Below are positions 10,963 through 23,423 of a stretch of DNA of 64,000 nt, in pieces (positions within the stretch are counted from its first letter, which is position 1; every line of letters starts with the position of its first letter). Under the pieces are notes generated by a model. The model saw nothing but the letters and a program-made list of their open reading frames with translations, made no database searches and was not told the origin of the DNA. A program made the translations under genes and the position numbers. The stretch lies in contig VXAI01000165.1 in NCBI GenBank assembly GCA_013399305.1, forward strand, positions 1,025,146-1,089,145. Direction: 5' to 3'. This stretch comes from Rostratula benghalensis. Taxonomy: Eukaryota > Chordata > Aves > Charadriiformes > Rostratulidae.

Positions 10963-11396
10963 TTTTTTTTAAGCTATACCCAATCTGTTGAAACAGCTTT
11001 TTCTTAACTAAGTTTCAACACTGAGGGGGAAAAAAATGTGAAATCTTAAAAATCATGGCAATTCTATTTCCATTTTATGTCTTGGACTGAGGAAGCTGTG
11101 GTCAGCAACCCAAATTATGTTTTGTTAGTCTGAATTAAATGTGTTATGTGAACAAAGCTGGGCCTGAAAATAAGCCCATGCTCTTGGCAGAGGTGCTTTC
11201 TGCATCTTAATGATTAATTTAATTAGGTGCTCATTTATTGCATCTTGGAAAAAAGGACATTGTGATTGTAAATCTGATGGGGCTGTTACATATTTGCTCA
11301 TGAATTAGGATAAGGAAAAAAACCCCAACGTTAAAAAGAGGATAATCCATTTCTGTTCTGTTACTTAGGATTTTATTCTTTTTGAAATGTTGGGAA

Positions 11397-11402
11397 AATA
11401 AA
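11397..11402 (+). promoter_or_regulatory. Poly(A) signal AATAAA, proximal
   Basis: AATAAA about 435 bases after the THAP12 stop, followed by an A run and then a T- and G-rich stretch (GTCTTTGTATATTT) that could act as the downstream element. Confidence 0.5.
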
Positions 11403-11892
11403 AAAAAGTCTTTGTATATTTAATTGGAGTTTTGGAGAGGGGGCTCAGCTATTGCACAATCCTCGTGCTGTGGACTGTTCTGGGTGTAAAGTGATGTCAG
11501 AGGTAGGTTCAGGTTTGGTGGGAAGAATCAACCTCTTTAATCTCTCAATGACTGTTTACATTCCTTTGTGTGAGACAAACCTTGGTGGTTTGTTTGGTTG
11601 CTTGGTTTTTTGTTGGTTTTTTTTTTTCCTTTAGGCTATCAACAGGCATGGCAGGAGTATTGAAATTCCGAAAAGACACTAAAAGCTTAAAATTTATTCC
11701 ACATAGGTATAAATCTGTTTCTTCTATCCTGATTCTGATACAAAATTGTGCATCGTCTTGTCTGTTTCTTTGTAAAGTCACCCAGGAAAGATTAAAATAA
11801 GAGTTTGTTGTTTGTCTAGAAGTATGACTGAAAATATTGCTGTTATTTTTTGGCAAGAATAAGACATTTTTGTACAGTTTATTGCAATTTAA

Positions 11893-11898
11893 AATAAA
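11893..11898 (+). promoter_or_regulatory. Poly(A) signal AATAAA, distal
   Basis: AATAAA followed within 30 bases by TTGCTTTTTACATTGTATTG, a plausible U/GU-rich element. It would make a 3' UTR of roughly 0.95 kb. Confidence 0.5.
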
Positions 11899-12182
11899 AT
11901 GTGAATTGCTTTTTACATTGTATTGCATTTCTTGGTAAAGCTGTGCCTCTTGGAGAATGTGTATCCTTCTGTAAGGTACCTTTTAATTTTGGCAAATTTT
12001 TTTTCTCTGTTTTTTTGAGTGGCATTATCTTAAGATGCAGGAATGTTTGCGCAATAGCACCTCTGATCTGTATGTTCTGCTGAAGGCTTTTTTTAAAAAG
12101 TATTTTTAAGAAAGCACTAAATACAGTGCTCTTAATTGTTGATCTTTAACTGAAATGGGGGATATAGATTAAACTTGTGATG

Positions 12183-12664
12183 CTTGAAAAGAGAGATCTG
12201 GAGGTGCTGGAGCGAGCGCAGAGGAGGGCAACAAAGCTGTTGGGGGGCCTGGAGAATAAATCCTATGGAGAGCGATGGAAGGAGCTGGGACTGTTTAGTT
12301 TGAGGAAGAGGAGGCTGAGGGGAGACCTCATCGTTCTCTGCAACTCCTTGAAAAGGTGTTGTAGAGAGGTTGGTGCTGGTCTCTTCTCACAGGGAATTAG
12401 AACGAGAGGGAATGGCTTCAAGCTGCAACAGGGTAGGTTTAGGTTGAACATTAGGAAAGAATTTTTCCCAGAAAGAGTGGTCAGAGCCTGGAATGGGCTG
12501 CCCAGGGAGGTGGTGGAGTCCCCATTCCTGAATGTATTTCAGAGTCATTGAGATGTGGTGTTGGGGGATGTGGTGTAGGGGAGGAATTTGTAGAGTGGGG
12601 CTGATGGTTGGACTCGATGATCCCAAGGGTCTCTTCCAACCTGAATGATTCTATGATTCTATGA
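12183..12664 (+). repeat. CR1 LINE fragment
   Basis: It holds one frame of about 120 codons from the CR1 second reading frame end: [54 protein letters not shown]. It ends CTGAATGATTCTATGATTCT. It is among the better preserved copies here. Confidence 0.93.
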
Positions 12665-13262
12665 AAAGTGAAGTTTTGCAGCTATTCTGATGCATGCCAA
12701 TTTTATAGCTTTTTTTTTACACTTGTCCTTTTATGTACTTTCCAGTTGTGGTGGGAAAAGCCCCCCAGCAACAGAAAAATTGAATGATTGTACGGACCAT
12801 GACAAATGCAGTGCTTAATGTTTGATTGGGTTCAAGCAATAAGAAGAAATTTAATAACAACAAAAACCCAAACAAACCTCAAACCACTTCACAAAGTAAG
12901 CTCAGATACTAAACTGGCTATGCACATCCTAAGAAATGCCTTCAGGAGTTTTTATTCACACTGCAGTCGTAAAAATTACTCTTTAGAAGTACTATCTTTA
13001 AACTGCTGTTTATGTATGCTCTCTGGCAGGCTTTCATGTCAACGCAATTGGAGTCTCCATTAGAAAAATGTTTTACCTAAGAGCTTGCTCTGTTCTTCTG
13101 AATATCTGAAAATAGCCCAGATGTATGTTAATGCTATTTAGTAACAAAAAAAAAAAAAAAAGAAAAAAACTAAAAAAGCAAAGCATTTTAAAATTAGCAG
13201 TCATATGGATTATTTTTTTTTTTTTTTTTAAAGAAAATCTCAATTACAAATTTAATAGAATA
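12665..13262. other. Intergenic, simple A and T runs
   Basis: Unique AT-rich sequence with an A run at about 13146-13163 and a T run at about 13214-13231. No gene seen. Confidence 0.5.
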
Positions 13263-13831
13263 AATTCAGCAGGTCAAGGGTGAGGTCAGCCTGCCCCTCT
13301 GCTTTGCCCTGTGGAGGCCACGTCTGGAGCACTGTGTCCAGTTCTGGGCTCCCCAGCTCAAGAAGGGCAAGGAACTGCTGGAGAGGGTACAGCAGAAGAC
13401 CACAAAGATAATGAGGGGCCTGGAGCATCTCTCTGATGAGGAAAGGCTGAGGGAGTTGGGTTGTCTTGGTCTGGAGAAGAGAAGGCTGAGGGGAGATCTG
13501 ATCAACACCTAGAAATACTTAAAGGGTGGGTATCAAGAGCAAGGGGCCAGCCTTTTTCCAGTAATACCCAGTGAGAGGACAAGAGGAAATGGGCACAAAC
13601 TGGAACAAGGAAGTTCCATCTAAACATGAGGAGGAACTTCTTCCCTGTGAGGGTGGCAGAGCCCTTGCAGGGGCTACCCAGAGAGGTGGTGGAGTCTCCA
13701 TTGCTGGAGACATTCAAAACCTTGCCTGAATATGTTCCTGTGCAACCTGCTCTGGGTGGACCTGTTCTAGCAAGGGGACTTGGACTGGATGATCTCCAGA
13801 GGTTCAACCCCGTATCACTGTGGCTCTGTGA
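13263..13831 (+). repeat. CR1 LINE fragment
   Basis: Begins in the block GCCCCTCTGCTTTGCCCTGT (the ALVRPHLE region) and proceeds through AAGAAGGGCAAGGAACTGC, GGAGAAGAGAAGGCTGAGGG, AACATGAGGAGGAACTTCTT to a GTGGCTCTGTGAAATC tail. Stops and frameshifts throughout. Confidence 0.92.
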
Positions 13832-14267
13832 AATCAAAAGAGCTTTCCCCTCCTGGGAATGTCTGTGAGTAAGGCAGGGTGGTTGTGACTGCTGAGATTC
13901 AGAGCTCCATATCATCAGGTTGGATAAGCCTAGGGTTAAGATCATAGTCAGATAAGGAGAATCAATACCCAGTGCAGCATAACTGCCCGAAAGAGCTGCA
14001 GACCACTTTCTGACTGTGTAGATGAGATCTTTTTGACCGATGTACCAAGAGAAACCAGAGAAAGAAAATGTAAAATGCTCCATTAGCTGCTGAAGTGTCT
14101 TCTGGAGCTCAGCTGTGATGTACAATTGCGACTTGCATTGTTAATTAGCTGCCTCTGAAAGCCTTGATCACTTGGTGTGCTTAATTGTTGCAGTGCCTTT
14201 CATGGGAATGTTTAGATTCTCTGTAATCAATCAAAAGCTATTTATTAAGCTTTTATTAAATCACAAC
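13832..14267. other. Intergenic, nothing recognised
   Basis: Unique sequence. No repeat or exon recognised. Confidence 0.45.
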
Positions 14268-15014
14268 AACCCCATGCAGCGCTACAGGCGTAGGGAAGAG
14301 TGGCTGGAAAGCTGCCCAGCAGAAAAGGACATGGGGGNNNNNNNNNNNNNNNNNNNNNNNNNNNNNNNNNNNNNNNNNNNNNNNNNNNNNNNNNNNNNNN
14401 NNNNNNNNNNNNNNNNNNNNNNNNNNNNNNNNNNNNNNNNNNNNNNNNNNNNNNNNNNNNNNNNNNNNNNNNNNNNNNNNNNNNNNNNNNNNNNNNNNNN
14501 NNNNNNNNNNNNGCTACAAGAAGGACATTTTGGTGCTGGAGTGTGTCCAGAGGAGAGCCACCAAGCTGGTGAGGGGTCTAGAGAATAAGTCCTGTGAGGA
14601 GAGGCTGAGGGAGCTGGGCATGTTTAGTTTGGAGAAGAGGAAGCTTGAGGGTAGTCCTCCTTGCCCTCTACAACTGCCTGAGATTAGGTTGGAGAGAGGT
14701 GGGTGTTGACCTCTTCTCCCAAGGGAATAATGACAGGAGCAGAGGAAATGGTCTGAAGGTGCAGCAGGGGAGGTTCAGACTGGATATTAGGAAGAATAAC
14801 TTGACTGAGAGGGTGGTCAGGCACTGGAACAGCCTGCCCAGGGAGGCTGTGGAGTCACCATCCCTGGAGATATTTAAGAACCGTGTAGATGTGGCACTTC
14901 AGGTCATGCTCTAGTGGCCGAGGTCACAGCAGGTTTTATTTGTGTGTGTGTGTGTGTGGCTGGACTGGGTGATCTCAGAGGTCTTCCCCAGACATGAAGA
15001 TGCTGAGATTCTGT
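14268..15014 (+). repeat. CR1 LINE fragment containing an assembly gap
   Basis: Starts with the NPMQRYRR segment of the CR1 reverse transcriptase reading frame and [14 protein letters not shown], is cut by 175 N, and resumes with codons matching [20 protein letters not shown] in part. It continues to [20 protein letters not shown] and VDVALQVML. The 3' part includes a TG microsatellite (14940-14957). It is the same subtype as 22189-23423. Confidence 0.92.
14338..14512. other. Assembly gap, 175 N
   Basis: Run of N inside a CR1 copy. The reading frame content on both sides is consistent with one interrupted element. Confidence 0.99.
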
Positions 15015-16404
15015 AGCTCAGTTGTCGTGTTGGGACAGAGTGCCTCATTTTTAGGCCCCTTGGTGCAACCTGTCACAGGAGGTCCGAATAGCGATGGCGC
15101 TGTAGGGTGCAGAGGAGCAGGGGAGTAACAGCTTCCCTTTAACTGGAGAAATCTGTGTGGAGGAAAATCACGTATTGAAGCTGGTGGCTCCCATCTTATC
15201 CCCGGGGGTGTGGAGAAAAGATGCAACTGAAGGGGAACCCCTCAAATAATTGTAAAGAGAACGCTTTTGCTAGAGCAGGTCGAAGACTGACGGAGAAAGT
15301 GTTTGAAAATGGGGCAAATAATCACTAAAGATAAACTTTGATTCCATTTTTTGTTAATGGATTCTTCAGACAGAGGGGATTGTCATCTTAAATATCCTGC
15401 CAATTCGGAGCGGTGTGTATTTCCAAGGTGAATCCCAGGTATTTAACTTGCTTTAACCTGGCTTTTTGGCACATTCTGTGTAATGAGGCAATATGTATGA
15501 ATTATTTTAAGTATCACTGCTGAGAAATTAATGTACCCTTGGTAAAAGTGGATTTTCCCCAGCTGCTTGGCTGATTGTGTTTCGCACAAGCGACGCTTGT
15601 CTTGAGAATAAACAAACTCTTCTTTCCTGTTCCAGTTTTCCTGTTAAAAATCACCATTACATCTCCGAAAAGCAGCGTTCTGTCCCCCCTGGGGTTAATT
15701 TCTGTCCCTGGCTGCAGAAATCCTGGAGCTGTTGCTTTGGCAGTGGAGGTTCTGCTGTGAAGAAGCAGAGGAGCAGAAGCACTGAACGATTCTGCGGGGG
15801 CAGGTATCCTGTTCCCCCTAGTTTGGATGAAACCTAGTTTGGACCTCAAGAGTGGCCAGAAACTTCCCCATTGCTCCAAGAAGATGAAAATAAATATCTT
15901 TACTGGGTCCGTTTCAAGAAACAGTTGCTAACTTAAAATAACGATAGGTGTTATCCCAAAGCAGGCTTAATAGTCAGGAACTTCCAGACCTCTAATGGTC
16001 CCTTCTTTCCCTACAGAAAACAGGTTTTACAAAGAAGAGCAGCATCCCCAATGTTTGGGTAAGTAGCGATGCATCAGCGAAAAAAGGGCACTGGAGATTG
16101 CAGACAGATCTGTAGTAATTTCAACAGATGCGGTTGTTCGTTGTAAGGTCTTTTTTGTTTGTTGGTTTGTTTTTACTTTTGCAAAGTAACACTTTTAAAC
16201 AAAAAGAATTCAGTGTGTGTGTTCCATAATGTAGTGTTTGTTCCTTTTACAATTGCCATTGGTTGTCCAATGTGTCTATTAATTTATTTTCATGTAGCAA
16301 ACTTGTTTTTTGTTTTTTTTTTTTCTTAAAACCATGCCTCTGGGTCTTCTCTTTTAGCTGGCAATGGTTGTCCCTGGAAGACTCCTTGAACGCGAGAGAG
16401 ACCA
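15015..16404. other. Intergenic, with one possible micro-exon
   Basis: Unique sequence. A 42-base segment at 16017-16058 has an acceptor-like TTTCCCTACAG and a donor-like GTAAGT, but nothing links it to a gene. T run near 16312-16324. Confidence 0.4.
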
Positions 16405-17046
16405 GGGAGTCCCGGTGGACAAGAAGTTGCCTGTGAGCGAGCACTGTGCCCTTGTAGCCAAGGAGGCCAATGATCTCCTGGGGTGCATCAAGAGGAGCAT
16501 GGCCAGCAGGATGAGGGAGGTCATCCTGCCCCTCTGCTCTGCCTCGGTGAGGCCACATCTGGAGTACTGTGTCCAGTTTTGGGCTCCCCAGTTCAAGAAA
16601 GACAAGGAACTGCTGGAGGCTACAAAGATGATGAGGTACTGGAGCTTCTATCTGCTGAGGAAAGGCTGAGACACCTGGGGTTGTTTGGTCTGGAGGAGAC
16701 TGAGGGGGGATCTCATTGATGCTAAGCAATAGCTAAAGGGTGGGTGTCAGAAGGACAGGGCCTGATTCTTCTCAGTGGTGCTCGGTGACAGGACAAAGGG
16801 CAACAGGCAAAAACTGGAACACAGGAAGTTCCATCTAAACATGAGGAGGAGCTTCTTTGCCCTGAAGGTGGCAGAGTCCTGGAACAGGCTGCCCAGAGAG
16901 GTGATGGAATCTCCTCTGGGGGCATTCAACACCTGCCTGGATGCATTCCTGTGTAACCTGCTCTGGATGACCGACCATGCTTTGGCAGGGGTTTGGACTG
17001 GATGATCCCCAGAGGTCCCTTCCAACCCTGACTGTTGATTTTGTGA
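16405..17046 (+). repeat. CR1 LINE fragment
   Basis: Encodes [20 protein letters not shown], then [20 protein letters not shown], followed in other frames by [20 protein letters not shown] and LPREVMESP. Ends in a GGTCCCTTCCAACCCTGACT block with a worn tail. Frameshifted near 16610 and 16690. Confidence 0.92.
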
Positions 17047-18052
17047 AGGCAAGTCCGGTCCTTGTGAGGTTTGTTCAGTGTGACTGAAGAGAAGAGGTGC
17101 AGCAGTGGCAGAACAGGTACCCAAGTGTCCCAAAGTTAAATACTTCTTCGTTGTAGTCTGGGGGCCTCAGACTGAAGGATGGTTTTTAACCACCTGTGTT
17201 ACGTACAGATCTCCCACAAACCCTTACACATTCACGACCACATGCTCCACTAGCAGCAGCACCATAACAAAACTTTTGTGGGGACAATATAGGGTTCTTC
17301 TTGCTGAGAAGCCATACTGTGAGCCTGCAAGCATGACATATGGAGCCCAGACAGAGCATTAAAGCATTAATGCAGCCATTCAAGAAGGTCCTGTGACAGC
17401 TCTGCCTCTACTAAAACATAATGAACTGCAGTGATTTACCTTTAAAATTTGGAATCCCCATGAAAGCCAGGGATGGAGGCTGTTCAGCGCATCTGCCCAT
17501 AGTTTCATGTGTCTCATGGCATCTTGCTCTGATGTGACTGCTGAGTCTCTGATCATCTGTGACAGTCAACAGTTAGATCTGGGACTACACAAACAACTGG
17601 CAGAGCGTGAAAATTCAGCTTCTATCACCTCTTCAGCCAGCAAACATCTGAGGATCTGGTGAAATATCTGTTTCCTTACTCCTGGAAGAACGTCTGCTTG
17701 GCAAGACACTGCCTCTAGCATGGCCCACAAACCATTGTGGGATTTTCTAGCATGCAGACTCTATTAACCAAGAGATTTTCAGCATCTACCATCAACAGGG
17801 CATGGTGTTTGAGGGGGAGAACTTACCACCAGCCCTTTCTTTTTTCTTTTTTCTTTTTTTTTTTGTCCTGTGTTACTCCCATAGCAGAACTTTAAGCTTT
17901 GTGGCTGTTTCCCGAGTGAAGCAAGCAGCAGGACACTTGTGTACAGTTAGCACCCGCTAAGGAAGATTCCTTCCTTGGTGAAGGAACAATGTTTATGAGC
18001 TCTTGGGAAAGCAGGGTCATGGGTTTGGGTCATGAGGGAATCAGGAGAGGGT
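17047..18052. other. Intergenic, nothing recognised
   Basis: Unique sequence with a T-rich low-complexity patch at about 17838-17864. No exon with convincing splice sites seen. Confidence 0.45.
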
Positions 18053-18175
18053 AGAATCATAGAATGGTTAGATTTGGAAGGGACCTCAAAGATCATGTAG
18101 TTCCAACCACCCTGCCGTGGCCAGTGGCACCTTCCACTAGACCAGGTTGCTCAAAGACCCATCCAACCTGGGTAG
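18053..18175 (-). repeat. CR1 LINE 3' end
   Basis: AGAATCATAGAATGGTTAGA, AAGATCATGTAGTTCCAACC, CTAGACCAGGTTGCTCAAAG. Short reverse-strand copy. Confidence 0.9.
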
Positions 18176-19484
18176 GGAGATACATGAGAGAGCTGGTCAA
18201 GGGCACGGATTAGTCAGTTGCACGATGCTCCAAGCCAAAATGAGGTCCTGGTCTTGCCCTCCATCTCCACCTACCAGCCTGTAGTGGTGCCAGGCTGAGC
18301 AGACCCAGGCTGGAGGCCTTTGTGCTGCTCCAGAAGGTACCTCACGCAGAGCATGGAGGAAAGGCTGCTGCAAAGAGGCCAACTGTTCTGGGGAGTTTGG
18401 GCCTGCATCCATCCCTGTGGGTCCACCATCATGCAGACAGCCAGCTAAAGACATGCTTGACCTCCTTCCTAAGCTGGAGAACTTTAACAAGTCGAAGGTG
18501 AATCATCTGGTTTATTAAATGAGAGGCCAATTCAAGGACTGCAGCCCAATTCTGCCATGTGTTGTACGTATCCTGAAAAGAGCATTTGTGGAGAAATAGG
18601 ATCCATATGGGCAGATCTTTACTGGGGAGCACGTTCCTGCTGCAGAACAGCCTCGTGTATCTGCCTGCAGAGATCAGGCTTTGCAGGATCCAGGCCTTAC
18701 CTCTTAATTTATAGCGTTGAACAGCTCTCTAGAAGAGGGAGGGATGTGTAGGAGGTACAGGATAAAGTGGACAGGGCTGTGACATTTATTTTCCTCACCA
18801 ACGAGTCTTGCTGCCTTCGCCTTGGTGTGAGCCTCTGTGCTCCAGGAATGAGCAAGGATATCATGGTCTAAGCCCAAATGCCTCCCTGGAGGACAGAGAC
18901 AGATGATATCATTGTTGGAGTTGTTTGGAGATCATAAAGGTACTTACTGAAATGAGAAAAATATGGTTTTAATTCCTTTTTTAATAATAAAAAAAAAGTG
19001 ATGGAAAGCTGTGAGTGCCAGGAACCTCACTGAGAAAAGAGTCTTTGCACCCTGGAGAACTTCTCTTTGCCTAATGAATAAGTGCTTCTAAGTCACTCTT
19101 GGGTTTTGTTTTGGTTTTTTTTTTTTATTTCTTTGTTGCATGTCTATATATATAGTTATACGTGTACAGAAAATATGCAAAGCCAGATGAAGTTACTTGT
19201 TTGTCTTGCAGACAACAAGTCAACTTTGCCAAGTTTGATCTAAATCAAATGCTTTGATATAGAAGCAGCGTGCCCAGAGTGAAAGGCTTACTCCTGTGAG
19301 ATTTTGTCTGCACCATACACGGCTCCACTTGAACCCTCTGCCCTACGACCCAAGCACACAACTGCTAGGTGAAAAAAAATACATCACCCTAAAGACGTGC
19401 TAATTATCACATAGTTTCTCCTCAACTCTGAAAACGTTAAGTGGAAGTCTGCCACCGAGCATGGACTTTAACACTTCTCAACTT
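18176..19484. other. Intergenic, nothing recognised
   Basis: Unique sequence with T runs and a short TATATATATA patch near 19146. No gene seen. Confidence 0.45.
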
Positions 19485-19992
19485 CACAGAATCACAGAAT
19501 GATATGGGGTTGGAAGGGACCTCCAGAGATCATCCAGTCCAACCCCCTGCCATAGCAGGTCCTCCGAGAGCGGGCTGCACAGGAACTTGTCCAGGCAGGT
19601 TTTGAATGTTTCCAGAGAAGGAGACTCCACCACCTCTCTGGGCAGCCTCTGCCAGGGCTCTGACACCCTCGAAGGAGGGAAGTTCTTCCTCATGTTTAGA
19701 TGGAACTTCTTACATTCGCGTTTGTGCCCATTGCCTCTTGTCCTCTCCCTGGGCACCACTGAAAAAAGCCTGGCCCCATCCTCCTGACACCCACCCTTGA
19801 AGTATTTCTAGGTGTTGATCAGATCCCCTCTCAGCCTTCTCTTCTTCAGACTAAAAAGACCCAAGTCCCTCAGCCTTTCATCCTAAGAGAGATGCTCTGG
19901 CCCCTTATCATCTTTGTAGTCCTCTGCTGTGCCTTCTCCAGCAGTTCCTTGCCCTTCTTAAACTGGGGAGCCGAGAATGGGACACAGTACAA
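19485..19992 (-). repeat. CR1 LINE fragment
   Basis: Reverse-strand copy. The tail is CACAGAATCACAGAATGATA. The antisense frame encodes [20 protein letters not shown] and [19 protein letters not shown]. It extends upstream to the [14 protein letters not shown] segment before truncation. Confidence 0.93.
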
Positions 19993-22188
19993 AACTACGA
20001 CTTCCAAATCAATGTCATGCATGAGGTACCCTGTTCAGTGTCTGCAGAGACAGCAGAAAGCTTGAAGGAATTACTGCTTGGCAGGTGAGCAGAACTCTCC
20101 CCCTTTAGTAGTTCTTATAAACTTTAATCCCGTAAGTGTATCACCGTTGCAGAAGATGTGTTTATTGAGAAACCTGTGGGTTTTGGCATGTGTAAAGGCA
20201 CCCTTCTGCGTTATTACAAAAGCTGGATTTGGAAAATACTTGTAATACATACAGTTTGACATCAGGTATTGCTGTATTTTCCAGACTATTTCACATTCTT
20301 GCTCGAACAACGGGGATAATGGAACAGATTCGCTACTCTAATCCCAACTCTTCAGACCTTTCAGGCAGGACAATACAGTTGCAATTCCCCATCTGAGAGT
20401 GGACCATTGCTCCTGGGGAACTCTTCAAGGGGGGAAAAAATGGTGAAAATGCTGATGCAATAATTTTCTGCACTGATTGCTTCCCCGAGGTATGCATAAC
20501 CTACTGCACGTCTTGCTGCTACATGGTCCTTATGTGTAACAGAAGCTACTGCACACCTTGCTGCTAGGTGGTCCTTCAGGTCCTTCAGATTCATAAAATC
20601 TCTGGAATATAAGGCCCAGTTATCAGATTATGGCCTCCATCTGGTCACAGGAAAAGTTTGCAGTGAGTCAGGACACTTTATCAAGACCTCCCAAGGCCCT
20701 GCCTGGTGATATAGATATCTGTAGCCCAGGAGACTTACTAAAGCGATGTGATGAGAGACAAAGGGTGCTTGAAGAGAAGGAGTAGCAGGGGCACGTTAGT
20801 TGGGATAAATGAATGTACAGTCCATGGTATTCATAAAAGCTAAAGAGTGTTCCTAACATCAGTATCAATTTGGATTCATGCTTTGTTGGCAGTGGACAAA
20901 GAAGGATCACCATCAGAGGAAGAATCTCAAAGACTCATTCAATGTGGTTTTGGTTATTTGAGCATCCTTTTCCATAGCAGCAGCATCTTCTCTTGTGGCG
21001 ACAGCAGCTTTGACCCATTCCACTTCATGTGTCCCTCTTCTGGACAACACTTGTGCCCAGAGACTGAGCATCTACAGAAATGAAGGTGGGAACAGGTTGG
21101 AGACAGGAAGATGAGTGTAGGGAAGGAGCATAGGTGGGTAACATCCATTCAAAATTTTAAATATCCACAGCTGACTCAGAAACCTACTTCCGTGTTTATC
21201 TGATTACAAGAAATTAATATAGTAATTTTTTTCATTTCCAGCAAGTCAGTACTTCCTGAAGTATTGTGATACTTTCCCTGAGCTGAGCAGAGTTCCACTA
21301 GGGTTTTAATGAGCAGATGGTTTGGTAATATCTTATTACATGTAAGAGCTGTACCAGGTCAGATAAAAATGTGTCCTGCATTCCTTGCTTGTCCCAGGGC
21401 TGCTGCACAGTAGATGTTTCCATGTGCTAAAGGCATAAAGAGTTATGAGTATGCAGTTTTATAATTATTTTTTTAAGAAATATTTGAATATATCATAGCC
21501 TTTACAGAGTAACCGCTTCTCCTGGGCTGGGAAAGAATTTGGAAATAGAGCTATAAAATAATTGGAATTTCTGATTCAACAATAATCCAGAATAATAATT
21601 TTTAAAAAGGTAACTTTTAAGTAAACAGTCATAACCTGGTGTGAAATGTAATTTTATGAAGTTGTAATCCCCTCAAGACTAAAGACAAATTAGGACAAAC
21701 ATCTGCGGTTAGATATCATAAAGATAAAGTACTTAATCTTAAAAACGGAGTTTCATGTCAACTTGAATGAACCTTTCAGAAAAACAGAGCAATGCACAGG
21801 TCATTTTCCCGGTTTACAGAACGTTTCAGTTTAAAAACTGGGGTGAATACTATATAAAATTGTATGTCTCTACCACCACATTCCAACTCATTTTCATCAT
21901 AGAGAAAGGCAAATTAAATCTTTCTTTTGTTTTGTTTGGCTTTTCCACTTATTAGATTGCTCAGTTAATTAGAGTGAGTGCACAGGACAGCAGTAAGCAA
22001 ATCTTTTGCCTAGGGTTGGGGTTTTTTTGCTTACTTTTATAGACATAGTATATATGGTAACAAGTGTTACTGCAGCAGGGTGAGGGGAAGAACATCTTTG
22101 GTATTTGACCAACTTGGCAGTTTCTTTTCCACGTGGAATAAGAATATGTGTTGTATTATAGAACAGTCACCTTAGACGTTACATTCAC
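19993..22188. other. Intergenic, one short tandem duplication
   Basis: Mostly unique. The only structure noted is a two-copy 45-base-period duplication at 20501-20575. No gene seen. Confidence 0.45.
20501..20575. repeat. Two-copy tandem duplication, period 45
   Basis: Positions 20501-20530 and 20546-20575 agree at 26 of 30 bases (CTACTGCAC..CTTGCTGCTA..TGGTCCT). The period is a multiple of three, so one antisense frame shows KDHLAARCAVASVTH then KDHVAARRAVGYAYL, but no gene context supports coding. Confidence 0.6.
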
Positions 22189-23423
22189 AAAATCACAGAA
22201 TCTTCATGGTTGGAAAGGACTTCTGAGATCACCCAGTCCAGCCACACGCACACAAATAAAACCTCCTGCGACCTCGGACACTAGAGCATGCCCTGAAGTG
22301 CCACATCTACACGTTTCTTAAATACCTCCAGGGATGGTGACTCCACAGCCTCCCCACACAGGCCATTCCAGTGCCTGACCACTCTTTCAGTAAAGTTATT
22401 CTTCCCAATATCCAGTCTGAACCTCCCCTGCTGCAAATTCAGACCATTTCCTCTGGTCCTGTCATTATCCCCTCGGGAGAAGAGGCCAACACCCACCTCT
22501 CTCCAACCTCCTTTCAGGCAGTTGCAGAGGGCAAGGAGGTCTACCCTCAACCTGCTTCTCCAGATTAAACATGCTCAGCCTCTCCTCACAGGACTTGTTC
22601 TCCAGACCCCTCACCAGCTTGGTAGCTCTCCTCTGGACACAATCCAGCACTTCAATGTCCTTCTTGTAGTGAGGAGCCCAGAACTGAACACAGCACTGGA
22701 GGTGAGGCCTCACCAGTGCCCAGTACAGGGGCACCACCACTTCCTTACTCCTGCTGGCCACGCTATTCCTGATACAAGCCAGGATGGTGTTGGCCTTCTT
22801 GGCCACCTGGGCACACTGCTGGTTCATGTTAAGCCATCTGTCCACCAGCTCCCCCATGTCCTTTTCTGCTGGGCAGCTTTCCAGCCACTCTTCCCCAAGC
22901 TCATAGTGCTGCATGGGGTCGTTGTGACCAAAATGCAGGACCCGGCACTTGGCCTTATTGAATCTCACAAAACTGGTTTTGGCCCAATGATCCAACCTGT
23001 CCAGTTCCTGTAGAGCCTCCCTACCTTCCAGCATATCAACACTCCCCCCTAATTTGGTGTTATCTGCAAACTTTCTGAGGGTGCACTCAATCCCCTTATC
23101 CAGATCATCAAAAAAGATATTAAACAAGACTGGCCCTAAAACTAACCCTGAGGGACACTGCTGGTGACCAGCCACCAACAAGGTTTCACCCCGTCAATCA
23201 CAACTCTCTGGGCATGGCCATCCAGCCAGTTTTTCACCCAGTGGAGAGTACACTTGTCTATGCCATGATTCACCAGCTTTTTCAGGAGAATGCTGTGGGA
23301 GATGGTGTCAAAGGCCTTACCAAAGTCCAGGTAGACAACATCCACAGCCTTCCTCTGATCCAGCAGGCAGGTCACATGGTCATAGAAAGAGATCAGGTTG
23401 GTTAAGTGTTTCCTTCCTATATT
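22189..23423 (-). repeat. Longest CR1 LINE fragment, with part of the reverse transcriptase
   Basis: A reverse-strand CR1 of about 1.2 kb. From its own 5' side it encodes HVTCLLDQRKAVDVVYLDFG and KAFDTISHSILLKKL, then [70 protein letters not shown] and ends with VDVALQGML and a non-coding tail. These are the second half of the reverse transcriptase and thumb region. The catalytic FADD box reads FADN, so an active-site aspartate is lost, and a frameshift splits the frame near 23150. It cannot move by itself. Confidence 0.95.

Larger units (their letters stand above)
10963..11920 (+). other. THAP12: THAP12 3' UTR (probable)
   Basis: AT-rich unique sequence directly after the stop. Two AATAAA signals, at 11397-11402 and 11893-11898, give likely short and long transcript ends. 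The true end is inferred, not shown. Confidence 0.6.

Noticed and set aside
13502..14125. 207-codon reverse-strand open frame
   Set aside because: Most of it is the antisense of the CR1 copy at 13263-13831, a common shadow of these elements.
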